A stretch of DNA of 64,000 bases from Chitinophaga pinensis (GTDB lineage Bacteria; Bacteroidota; Bacteroidia; NS11-12g; UBA955): contig CAMDUE010000007.1 of assembly GCA_945877575.1 (NCBI GenBank), positions 1 to 64,000 on the forward strand, read 5' to 3'. Of the stretch, positions 56,334 to 64,000 are shown in pieces. Position numbers and translations under genes: made by a program. Numbering within the stretch: the first letter of the stretch is position 1; each line of letters begins with the position of its first letter. The notes beneath the pieces were generated by a model. It searched no databases and was not told where the DNA came from. It saw nothing but the letters and a program-made list of their open reading frames with translations.

Positions 56334-57583
56334 GTGTTAACTCATTATTGCTTTTATTAATTTGGCCTTTCGCCTCATTTTTGTCCTTATTTCGGGGTAA
56401 AATAGATATTGAATTTCGAAATGTTTTTTGGTTTTTATGTGTTTTTTTTGGTTTTGGATTTGTGTTGAAAGGAGACGTAGGGGATAGTTACAGATATGCT
56501 GAGGAATTAAAAGAAATAAACTTTAAAATAAAATTAGGGTTTAGTTTTATTGATTTATTAAGTCTTATTTATACTCAATATTCTGACCCATTTAGTCCAA
56601 TAGTAACTTTTATAATTGCCTATTTTACCCCTGACTACCGCTTTTTGTTTGGAATTTATGCATTGTTTTTTGGTTATTTTTATTCAAGTAATATTTTTAT
56701 TATATTGAATAATTTGAATAAAGATATATCTACAAAATTAAAATATTTAATATTTGCTTATTTGTTACTTATTCTCCCAATATGGGAAATAAATGGTGTT
56801 AGAATGTGGACGGGGTTTCACGCTGTTTTTTATGGTCTTTTGAAATCTAAAAATAGTCTATTGGACAGGGCATACATTCTTTTTGTTCCACCTTTTTTTC
56901 ATTCAAGTTTTTTCATATTTTCTGCAATTTATTTGATTGCTGTTTTGGGGCAGAAATATATATCTTTAAAACTTATAAGGATTGTATTTTTGTTGTCTAG
57001 TTTTGTGGTGTACACTGGATTTAGATTTACTTTTGAGCAAACAGCTTTTATTGGGGATTTAGGATCAGGTGGAAGTGAACTTCTGGAGGGTAAAACATCT
57101 GCTTACAATAATGAATATGATCTTGAATTAGAACAATCTAGTTGGTTTTTAAATTGGAGTGCCGAATTCTCGAGACAGATTAATTTAATTTTAGCTGTAG
57201 GCTTATTTATTTTCATACGAACTGATAAATACAATATTTTTGGTTCAATTAGTTCAAGAGAATTATTTACTATTGGTTCAATTGTTTCTTTGATTGCTCT
57301 TCATCCAAGTATCTCATCTGGACGGTTTTTGGTTTGGATTACGTTTATTGGTTCATATATTTTCATTCAAGAATATGAAAGTCGAAAGGGTTTATTTTAT
57401 TATTTATTAGAAATTGCTATAGTCATTTTCATCTTGTTTATTTTAGTAATAAAAATTCGTTTTGGATTTGAATTTTTTAATTATGGGTTTTTTTTAGGCA
57501 ATTTATTTTCTATTTATTTTCTTGGAAATGATATTTCTATGTTAGACTTTTATTATGCGTTATTCGGAAAGTATAGTTCTTAA
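56330..57583 (+). CDS. Polysaccharide polymerase-like membrane protein (EpsG/Wzy type)
   Basis: A 417-residue protein with about ten membrane segments. GDVGDSYRYAEELKEI near the N-terminus, INGVRMWTGFHAVFYGL and FHSSFFIFSAIY resemble EpsG-family polymerases, which join repeat units in the periplasm. The family call rests on topology, a few motifs and position between a glycosyltransferase and AsnB, because such proteins diverge strongly. It is extremely A+T-rich, which suggests horizontal acquisition of this part of the locus. Its ATG overlaps the preceding stop (ATGA). Confidence 0.75.
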   Translation: MSVNSLLLLLIWPFASFLSLFRGKIDIEFRNVFWFLCVFFGFGFVLKGDVGDSYRYAEELKEINFKIKLGFSFIDLLSLIYTQYSDPFSPIVTFIIAYFTPDYRFLFGIYALFFGYFYSSNIFIILNNLNKDISTKLKYLIFAYLLLILPIWEINGVRMWTGFHAVFYGLLKSKNSLLDRAYILFVPPFFHSSFFIFSAIYLIAVLGQKYISLKLIRIVFLLSSFVVYTGFRFTFEQTAFIGDLGSGGSELLEGKTSAYNNEYDLELEQSSWFLNWSAEFSRQINLILAVGLFIFIRTDKYNIFGSISSRELFTIGSIVSLIALHPSISSGRFLVWITFIGSYIFIQEYESRKGLFYYLLEIAIVIFILFILVIKIRFGFEFFNYGFFLGNLFSIYFLGNDISMLDFYYALFGKYSS

Positions 57584-57589
57584 GCAAAC

Positions 57590-59365
57590 ATGTGTGGACT
57601 AGGATTTAGTATAGTAAGTGAGGCATTAAGTAGACCGCGTGAATCACTTACTGATAGAATTGAACACCGTGGACCAGATTTTAATGGTTCAAAGAAGTTC
57701 TGCTATAGTTTGAATGAGACTGGCAAACAATTTTCATTAAGCTTTAGTCACCGAAGGCTTGCTATTACCGATTTTTCGAGTTTAGCTAATCAGCCATTAA
57801 TTGTTGATGATCAATTTATTATCATCTTTAATGGTGCAATATTTAATTACAAAGAGTTAAGAGGTATTCTACAATCTCTTGGAGCCAACTTCGTTACTGA
57901 TTCTGATACTGAGGTTATAGTTCAAGGATATAAGTTTTATGGCTTAGATGTTTTTAAGAAATTACAAGGAATGTGGTCTATTGTAATTTGGGATAAGCTT
58001 TGTTCTTCGGTTTATTTCAGCCGTGATCCATTTGGTATCAAACCGCTATTTTACTACCAAAAAAATCATGAGTTTTACTGCTTTTCAGAGGTAAAGCAGT
58101 TACTAGATATTGTAAATTTGAGTGTAAATGATGATTCATTAACTTACTTTTTGAATTATGGTGTTACCAATTTTGGTAATGAAACATTATTCAATGGGAT
58201 ATTTGAGTTTGAATCTGGTTTTGTCTATGAGTTTGATTTAATAACTGAAAAATTAGAAAAAAGAGAGAGTGTAATCTGTGAGGCAAATTTAATTGGCTTA
58301 GATTATAGTAAAAGTTTAAATAATAATTTGTCATCAGCTTTTAATGCTGATGTTCCATATTCGGTTTCTGTCAGTGGTGGATTGGATTCAAGTATACTTG
58401 CTTATTTAGGAAAGCAGGCAACAAACAAACCTCACAAGAATACTGTATATACTTCAGTTTCGTCTGATTCATCTAATTCTGAAGAAATCTGGGCTGAACA
58501 AATTACAAACGAGTTAGGTTTTAATCTAGTGAAAGTGAGAACAGATTTTTTTGATTTTAAGAATCATCTTCCTCAAATTATTTATCACCTTGAAACTCCT
58601 ACTCAATCGATGAGTGCATATTTTAACTATTTTGTTTATCAATCCATGAAAAAAGACGGTGTGAAAATGTCTTTTTGTGGGCAAGGTGCTGATGAACTAT
58701 TTGGTGGATATAGTCAATTTCAATATGCTCGATTTTTTAATTTTTTACCAAGATTCATTGGGAACCCACTAAGTCGAATTTTAGATGTTTTGCTTAGTTT
58801 TTCTTGGCGTCATACTCATCATCCTATTTTAAAATATAAGTCTCATAAAAGAATTGAACATTTTTTTAAAAAAGTAAAGAAACCATTTTTCAATTTAAAT
58901 GATGTGATTGATTACTTTTTATTGAAAGATCCTTTACCAAGGTATTTGCATTGGGAGGATAGATTATCTATGGCACATTCGATTGAATCAAGAGTGCCTT
59001 TTTTACAGCAAAGTATTTATTTGTTAGCGAAGGATGTACCTTGGAGACTAAGATATAAACAAGGTTTTACGAAGTATATTTTGAGGAAAACATATAAAGA
59101 CAAAATTTCTGATAAAATACTTTTTAGAAAGGATAAAAAGGGTTTTGCAAATTCAGAACAGTTTTGGATTTTAACAAAATACTCAGCAGACTTTCGAGTG
59201 TTATTGTTGGAAAACTTGGAATATCTAAGTGATTATATCCATATTGAATCAGCTATAAAAGGATACGATCAAATGGTTGTAAATCAACATTATGATCCTA
59301 TTTATTGGAGAATTATCCAATTGGGTCTATGGCATCGAACCTTTATTAATAAATTAGTTTCTTAA
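57590..59365 (+). CDS. asnB: Asparagine synthase (glutamine-hydrolysing) family amidotransferase
   Basis: A 591-residue two-domain enzyme. Cys2 (after removal of Met) is the class II glutamine amidotransferase nucleophile in MCGLGFSI, and IEHRGPDFNG follows. The synthetase domain has the PPi-loop SGGLDSS at 262-268 and the ATP region GQGADELFGGYSQF. In polysaccharide clusters, AsnB homologues often amidate sugar acids rather than make free asparagine; that role here is inferred from position. A uronic acid source (ugd) lies in the neighbouring block. Confidence 0.9.
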   Translation: MCGLGFSIVSEALSRPRESLTDRIEHRGPDFNGSKKFCYSLNETGKQFSLSFSHRRLAITDFSSLANQPLIVDDQFIIIFNGAIFNYKELRGILQSLGANFVTDSDTEVIVQGYKFYGLDVFKKLQGMWSIVIWDKLCSSVYFSRDPFGIKPLFYYQKNHEFYCFSEVKQLLDIVNLSVNDDSLTYFLNYGVTNFGNETLFNGIFEFESGFVYEFDLITEKLEKRESVICEANLIGLDYSKSLNNNLSSAFNADVPYSVSVSGGLDSSILAYLGKQATNKPHKNTVYTSVSSDSSNSEEIWAEQITNELGFNLVKVRTDFFDFKNHLPQIIYHLETPTQSMSAYFNYFVYQSMKKDGVKMSFCGQGADELFGGYSQFQYARFFNFLPRFIGNPLSRILDVLLSFSWRHTHHPILKYKSHKRIEHFFKKVKKPFFNLNDVIDYFLLKDPLPRYLHWEDRLSMAHSIESRVPFLQQSIYLLAKDVPWRLRYKQGFTKYILRKTYKDKISDKILFRKDKKGFANSEQFWILTKYSADFRVLLLENLEYLSDYIHIESAIKGYDQMVVNQHYDPIYWRIIQLGLWHRTFINKLVS

Positions 59366-59367
59366 TT

Positions 59368-60462
59368 TTGAAAAACAATCTGATAACATTTGAATCTGAT
59401 GACTGGGGCAGTTTAAGATTGGAAAATCTTTCAACCGTTGAAAGTCTGAAAAATGCTAATATCCCTACCCATACTTGCGGGGCAGGCTTCTTTAATGAAT
59501 TTGATACATTAGAGTCTTCTGAAGATATTAAATTACTGTCAGATGTATTAATTCAAAATTCCAATTTACACTGTACCCCTAAATTTACTTTTTTACAACT
59601 AACGTCTAATCCTGACTTTGATAAAATTAAAGAATCTAATTTTACTCAGTATTTTAATCACTCTGTTGAAGTAGATTATCTGAAATATGGAGATGAAAAT
59701 TATTTATACAATTTAAAAGAATTAATAAGTAAAGATATTTTTTCTCTTGAATTTCATGGAAGGGAACATCTAAATGTTCCTGTTTGGATGCGATACTTGC
59801 AGTTGAATGACAGCAATACACGTACTGCTTTTGATTTGAAGTATTGGGGTTATGATAATATCAATCAATATTCTGTTTTTTATAATTCAGCGTATGATGT
59901 AGAATCGAAAAAGGATATTTCAATGTATGTTGATATTTTAATTGATGGAATACATAAATTCAAGGAATTGTTTGGAATTCAACCAATCTATTTTGTTCCT
60001 CCAACAGGAGGAATGAATTCCGCTTACTTGAAACCATTATCCGATAATGGAATAAAATTGGTTCATTCTGCAAGAATACATATAGATAGTTTGGGTGAAG
60101 GTAAAAAGAAGAAGCTCTTCAGAATTCCTGGAACTAAAAATAAATTTGGTCAGAGATATATAAAGAGGAATTGCTTTTTTGAACCAGCAGACAAATCAAA
60201 GGATTGGGTTAAATCTTGCTTGTGTGAAATTGAGCATGCGTTTAAATACAATCAACCAGCTGTAATTTCAACACACAGGGTCAATTATGTTGGAAGAATC
60301 CGTAAAGATAATAGACAAAACGGTTTAGATAAACTGTCAGACTTATTAAGTCAAATAAATGAGCGTTGGCCCGAAGTTAATTATCTTCATACTAGAGATT
60401 TGTTTAATTATTACGAAAATAGGCGTTGGGATTTAAAACAATTAATAGGAGTAATTAAGTAA
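59368..60462 (+). CDS. Divergent NodB-like (CE4) polysaccharide deacetylase family protein, copy 1
   Basis: A 364-residue protein without signal peptide or membrane segment. It keeps the layout of carbohydrate esterase family 4: the acidic motif SDDWG (Asp11-Asp12), the metal-binding pair His130 and His134 in FHGREH, a FVPPTGG motif in place of RxPxG (~210), and STHRVNYVGR near residue 300. It should remove an acetyl group from a sugar, but the family is distant enough that this is inference. It begins with TTG at 59368, forced by homology since the SDDWG motif lies only 9 residues in. The next gene is its paralogue, 6 bp away. Confidence 0.7.
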   Translation: MKNNLITFESDDWGSLRLENLSTVESLKNANIPTHTCGAGFFNEFDTLESSEDIKLLSDVLIQNSNLHCTPKFTFLQLTSNPDFDKIKESNFTQYFNHSVEVDYLKYGDENYLYNLKELISKDIFSLEFHGREHLNVPVWMRYLQLNDSNTRTAFDLKYWGYDNINQYSVFYNSAYDVESKKDISMYVDILIDGIHKFKELFGIQPIYFVPPTGGMNSAYLKPLSDNGIKLVHSARIHIDSLGEGKKKKLFRIPGTKNKFGQRYIKRNCFFEPADKSKDWVKSCLCEIEHAFKYNQPAVISTHRVNYVGRIRKDNRQNGLDKLSDLLSQINERWPEVNYLHTRDLFNYYENRRWDLKQLIGVIK

Positions 60463-60468
60463 AGTAAT

Positions 60469-61599
60469 TTGAATAGGCCGTTAATAGTTTTTCAGTCAGA
60501 TGATTGGGGTACACAACGAATTCCTTCAGGAATAGAATCTAAAATCCAGTTTGATTATCTAAATGAATTTCTTCAATTTGATACTTTGGAAGATAAAGAT
60601 GATCTAGATAATTTAAAGTGGGAAGTTGAGAATATAGCTACTCAAATTTGTAAGCCAGTAAATTTTACTCTAAATATTGTTTCAGGAAATCCCAATTTTT
60701 CGAAAATAAGGGCGAACGATTTCCAAAAGTACTTTGTACAGGATTTAGATCAGAGTTATTCATATTACGGATTTAATCAAGCCCAAATTAAAGTACAGTG
60801 GTTTCATATTTCAAATTCTGCTTCTTTTGATCTTCAATTCCATAGTAGGGAACATGTAAACTCACAATTATGGTTAAAAGCACTTCAAAAAAGAGATCAA
60901 ATGACAGAAGCTGCATTTGATTTGGGTTTCTGGGGGCTTTCAACTAATTATACTAGGACTAGTCATAAAAGTTTTATGGCTACTTGGGATGAAAAGCCAA
61001 TGGAGACGGATGAATTAAATTTTAAAGAAGGCATTAAACTCTTCAAGGATTATTTTAACATCAAACCAATTTCATTTGTACCTAATAATTATATTTTCCC
61101 AATTGGAAATATAAAATTTGTTGAGAAAAATGAAATAAAATCAATTCAAGGTAGAGAATATTTAATCCAGCCTCAAAAATCTAAATTTTTTAGATTTCGG
61201 AGGAAGGTTCCCAGGAAAATGGGCAATATCGAAATCGGGTCAAATAGTTTGATTTCTATTGTAAGGAATGTTCAATTTGAGCCATCGAAAGATTTATTTT
61301 CAAACAAACATAATGAGTCATTTACTCCTCAAATAGATTTAGCAATGAATCAAATTAACTTGGCAATAATGAAAGGATTACCTGCTGTTATTGATACTCA
61401 CAGGGTAAATTATGTTGGTGGTAGAAATGAACAAAATAGAGACTACGGACTGCAACAATTGAGAAAACTAGTGGAAATGAACAGAAGTACATTAATGAGG
61501 CTTTCGAATCCAATTGGGTTGCTCCATTGGGTAAGAATATTGACGAATTTGAAAATCAAGTTTCACAATATACTGGTACGAAATATGCGGCAGCCGTAA
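60469..61599 (+). CDS. Divergent NodB-like (CE4) protein, copy 2, with an aberrant C-terminus
   Basis: A 376-residue paralogue of the preceding protein: SDDWG (Asp11-Asp12), FHSREH with His125 and His129, AFDLGFWG, FVPNN, and DTHRVNYVGG near residue 308. It starts with TTG at 60469. Similarity to copy 1 stops around residue 335 (GLQQLRKLV); the last ~40 residues are read out of frame through the N-terminal codons of the downstream aminotransferase gene. Its true C-terminus (copy 1 ends with a WPEVNYLHTRDLF-type segment) appears to be lost, which suggests a deletion fusing the two genes. Function of the shortened protein is uncertain. Confidence 0.65.
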   Translation: MNRPLIVFQSDDWGTQRIPSGIESKIQFDYLNEFLQFDTLEDKDDLDNLKWEVENIATQICKPVNFTLNIVSGNPNFSKIRANDFQKYFVQDLDQSYSYYGFNQAQIKVQWFHISNSASFDLQFHSREHVNSQLWLKALQKRDQMTEAAFDLGFWGLSTNYTRTSHKSFMATWDEKPMETDELNFKEGIKLFKDYFNIKPISFVPNNYIFPIGNIKFVEKNEIKSIQGREYLIQPQKSKFFRFRRKVPRKMGNIEIGSNSLISIVRNVQFEPSKDLFSNKHNESFTPQIDLAMNQINLAIMKGLPAVIDTHRVNYVGGRNEQNRDYGLQQLRKLVEMNRSTLMRLSNPIGLLHWVRILTNLKIKFHNILVRNMRQP

Positions 61600-62567
61600 C
61601 TACTGGAACAGCGGCCCTGCAGTTAGCACTTAGATTGGTTGGAGTTTCAAGAGGTGATTATGTTATCTGCCAAAGTTTTACTTTTGTAGCATCTGCGAAT
61701 GCTATCCTATATCAAGGTGCGCAGCCTATTTTTGTTGATTCTGAAACAAAAACTTGGGGCATGGATCCAGAACTTTTAGAAAAAGCAATTCTGCATTGTA
61801 TGTCCCTCGAAAAGAAACCAAAGGCCATAGTGCCGGTTCACTTGTATGGAATGCCGGTGAATATGGTGGAAATTATGCGAATTGCTAAGAAATACAGAAT
61901 TCCTGTAATTGAAGATGCTGCTGAGGCTTTGGGTTCATCAATTAACGGAAAGATGTGTGGTTCATTTGGAGATTTTGGCGTCATTAGTTTCAATGGAAAC
62001 AAAATAATTACCACGTCTGGTGGTGGAATGTTGTTATCTGACAATCCCAAGAAGATAGAGAAGGCTAAATTTTTAGCGACTCAAGCTAGAGAGAACTTTC
62101 CTCACTATCAGCATGAAGAGATGGGTTATAATTTCAGAATGAGTAATGTTTTGGCTGGAATTGGAAGAGGCCAAATGGAGGTATTGAACGAACGAATTGA
62201 GAGTAGAAGAAGTAATTTCAACTACTACAAGGAAAAGCTCGGTCAAATACCTGGAATTTCGTTTTTAAAAGAATTAGAAGGAAGTATTAGTAACAGGTGG
62301 TTAACCATAATTTTGTTAGACCCAAAACTCACCGGGGGCATAGGACGAGAAGACCTGAGATTTGCATTGGCTGATGAGAATATAGAATCTCGTCCACTTT
62401 GGAAACCAATGCACATGCAACCATTATTTGAGAGTGCGCCATATTTTGGCAAGGGCATAGCAATGAAATTATTTAAACACGGTTTGTGTTTACCAAGCGG
62501 CAGTAATCTAACCAATGAAGAATTGGATAGGGTTATTGACGTAATTATTAATGTTATTAATAATTAA
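61527..62567 (+). CDS. DegT/DnrJ/EryC1/StrS-family aminotransferase, N-terminus damaged
   Basis: A PLP-dependent sugar aminotransferase, 346 residues from TTG 61527. GTAALQLAL, VPVHLYGM, EDAAEALGS and the Schiff-base Lys159 in FNGNKIITTSGGG are present. The reading frame stays open upstream to 61440, and 61470-61526 encodes SGNEQKYINEAF, then SNWVAP, the normal N-terminal region of this family. No ATG, GTG or TTG lies there, so the native start seems to be gone. Starting at 61527 removes conserved residues; an ATT at 61458 is another possibility. The gene overlaps the CE4 copy 2 frame by 73 bp, which is abnormal. Confidence 0.8.
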   Translation: MGKNIDEFENQVSQYTGTKYAAAVTTGTAALQLALRLVGVSRGDYVICQSFTFVASANAILYQGAQPIFVDSETKTWGMDPELLEKAILHCMSLEKKPKAIVPVHLYGMPVNMVEIMRIAKKYRIPVIEDAAEALGSSINGKMCGSFGDFGVISFNGNKIITTSGGGMLLSDNPKKIEKAKFLATQARENFPHYQHEEMGYNFRMSNVLAGIGRGQMEVLNERIESRRSNFNYYKEKLGQIPGISFLKELEGSISNRWLTIILLDPKLTGGIGREDLRFALADENIESRPLWKPMHMQPLFESAPYFGKGIAMKLFKHGLCLPSGSNLTNEELDRVIDVIINVINN

Positions 62568-62588
62568 AATTTATAAAAAGAACTAAGG

Positions 62589-62596
62589 TAATTTTG
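62589..62596 (+). promoter_or_regulatory. -7 box TAATTTTG for folA-nadK
   Basis: A perfect TAnnTTTG box 5 nt before the folA ATG at 62602; it marks the end of the polysaccharide region. Confidence 0.65.
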
Positions 62597-62601
62597 CCTT
62601 A

Positions 62602-63096
62602 ATGAAAATCACACTTATTGCTGCAATTGGTAAAAATAATGAATTAGGTTCTAACAATACATTATTGTGGCATATACCGGAAGATTTTCAATGGTTTAAA
62701 TCTAAAACTATGGGTAAAACCATGGTTATGGGTAGGAATACCATGGAAAGTTTGGGTAAACCCTTGAAAAATAGAGAGAACTGGGTTTTAACCCGGGATT
62801 TAGACAGAGTTAAAGAAGGGTTCCAAGGGTTCACAACCTGGGAAGCTGTGTTTGATAAAGCTGCTGAGAATCAACTCAGTGAACTAATGGTAATTGGCGG
62901 GGCGGAGATTTATCGTCAAGCAATAGATTTTGCAGATGAATTAATCATCACCCATGTCCAAGCTGAATTTCCTGAGGCTGATGTGTTTTTTCCAAATATA
63001 GATTTACAAATTTGGAGGGAATTTGAAACAGTAAATCTAACTGAATCAAACGAAACTAAATTTCAATATAGTTTTGTAATTTACAGAAAATTGTAA
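62602..63096 (+). CDS. folA: Dihydrofolate reductase
   Basis: A 164-residue NADPH-dependent enzyme that regenerates tetrahydrofolate. It has IAAIGKNNELGSNNTLLWHI at the N-terminus, with the usual Trp-His and acidic Glu (PEDFQWF). TMVMGRNTMESLG and MVIGGAEIYRQAI (NADPH binding) follow. The length is normal. nadK follows after 5 bp, so an NADP supply gene is probably on the same transcript. Confidence 0.96.
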   Translation: MKITLIAAIGKNNELGSNNTLLWHIPEDFQWFKSKTMGKTMVMGRNTMESLGKPLKNRENWVLTRDLDRVKEGFQGFTTWEAVFDKAAENQLSELMVIGGAEIYRQAIDFADELIITHVQAEFPEADVFFPNIDLQIWREFETVNLTESNETKFQYSFVIYRKL

Positions 63097-63101
63097 ATCA
63101 T

Positions 63102-63983
63102 ATGAAAATAGGCGTATTCTCGAAGTCAATAAATGATCCGAAACATCGAGATGCACTGCTCGTTTTAGTTAGGATTTTACAAAAACGAGGTCATGAGATT
63201 TGGACAACACCATCGTTGGAGGATTTTATACGAATGAACCACGATGATATTTCGCCTTTGGTTTTTGATGAAGTTGAGGGGATTGGAAAACCCATCGATT
63301 TTTTGTTTAGTATTGGTGGTGATGGAACGGTTCTTGAATCATTAAAAATTGTAAAGTCAAGTGAGGTTCCAATTTTGTCGATAAATACTGGTAGGTTGGG
63401 ATTTTTAACGGGTGTTGGTCTTAGCGAGTTGGAAGATGCTATAGAGCGGATAGAATTAGGGCAATATATTCTTGAATCACGCTCATTATTGCATTTAGAG
63501 TCATCGGAGAAGGTGTTTAATTTCAATTTTGCATTGAACGACTTTGTAGTTCACAAGAAGGAAACTTCAAGCATGATAGTAGTTCATGCTTATTTAAATG
63601 GGGAGTTTTTAAATTCTTATTGGAGCGATGGTTTAATTCTTTCTACACCGACGGGTTCAACGGGCTATAGTTTGAGTTGTGGTGGACCTATTTTGTTTCC
63701 TAAGTCTGATAGTTTTGTTTTAACACCCATAGCTCCGCACAATCTGAATGTTAGGCCCGTGGTAATTCCAGATGATGCTGTAATTTCCTTTGAGATTGAA
63801 GGAAGAGCAAATTCCTATTTAACCAGTTTAGATTCGCGAAGCCAAAGTATTACAAAAGATGTAACAATGGCAGTAAGAAGGGCTGATTTTGTTTTGAAGT
63901 TATTGAGATTGAATGATACCAACTTCATGGATAACTTACGTTCGAAATTGAATTGGGGATATGATAGGAGGTCAGAAAATTGA
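63102..63983 (+). CDS. nadK: NAD kinase
   Basis: A 293-residue cytosolic enzyme that phosphorylates NAD to NADP. GGDGTVLES has the catalytic Asp74, followed by NTGRLGFLTGV, the NDFVVHK-type loop and TPTGSTGYSLSCGGP. It is complete, ending 17 bases before the window edge. It lies 5 bp after folA in the same direction. Confidence 0.96.
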   Translation: MKIGVFSKSINDPKHRDALLVLVRILQKRGHEIWTTPSLEDFIRMNHDDISPLVFDEVEGIGKPIDFLFSIGGDGTVLESLKIVKSSEVPILSINTGRLGFLTGVGLSELEDAIERIELGQYILESRSLLHLESSEKVFNFNFALNDFVVHKKETSSMIVVHAYLNGEFLNSYWSDGLILSTPTGSTGYSLSCGGPILFPKSDSFVLTPIAPHNLNVRPVVIPDDAVISFEIEGRANSYLTSLDSRSQSITKDVTMAVRRADFVLKLLRLNDTNFMDNLRSKLNWGYDRRSEN

Positions 63984-64000
63984 GAACAACGGTAATTTTT

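Noticed and set aside
59363-59370. Perfect TAnnTTTG match at the start of the first NodB-like gene as a promoter
   Set aside because: It overlaps both the previous stop and the TTG start, and such matches are expected by chance in DNA this A+T-rich.

Overview
The window comes from the chromosome of a Bacteroidota bacterium, probably an aquatic, Flavobacteriales-like lineage (the order is a guess). Evidence: type IX secretion C-terminal sorting tails, TonB-dependent receptors paired with lipoproteins or secreted proteins, a DUF2723 (GT117) membrane protein, fused 2-oxoacid dehydrogenase E1 chains, a MetH without its homocysteine domain, and repeated TAnnTTTG -7 boxes placed 4-30 nt before start codons with no obvious Shine-Dalgarno sequences. 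No rRNA, tRNA, CRISPR array, insertion sequence or prophage was seen. The longest gene-free stretch is 289 bp (51757-52045).

1-9.4 kb: two abutting heptamer repeat arrays, an ALDH7-type dehydrogenase, a DMT exporter, a compact operon (T9SS-sorted M1 aminopeptidase, MbnP-like lipoprotein, MbnH-like dihaem protein) and metH. 9.4-24.7 kb: mostly central metabolism and translation (fused E1, uvrB, TonB receptor plus DUF4249 lipoprotein, gltA, lysS, lspA, a DksA-like gene, ileS). 24.8-37.8 kb: surface and nutrient uptake: a TonB receptor with a secreted alpha/beta-hydrolase-like protein, a second fused E1, and a T9SS protein/TonB receptor/beta-propeller-phytase operon, then an ALDH3-like enzyme and a GreA-like protein. 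37.8-45.9 kb: ribBA, a flavoprotein, yqeY, gltX, the DUF2723 protein and rlmB.

45.9-62.6 kb is an exopolysaccharide region in two blocks around the convergent der-rlmN pair. The first block makes sugar nucleotides: a DegT aminotransferase, UDP-glucose dehydrogenase and UDP-xylose synthase. The second encodes Wza- and Wzc-like export proteins, a glycosyltransferase, an EpsG/Wzy-like polymerase, an AsnB-type amidotransferase, two divergent NodB-like (CE4) proteins in tandem, and a second DegT aminotransferase. It is preceded by a sigma-54-type -24/-12 element and a structured leader. The distal genes are strikingly A+T-rich and several start with TTG. folA and nadK close the window.

The points most worth checking are the sigma-54-like promoter and leader before the polysaccharide operon, the divergent CE4 pair, the apparent deletion scar joining the second CE4 gene to the aminotransferase, and a terminator-like hairpin inside the signal-peptide codons of the phytase-linked TonB receptor.
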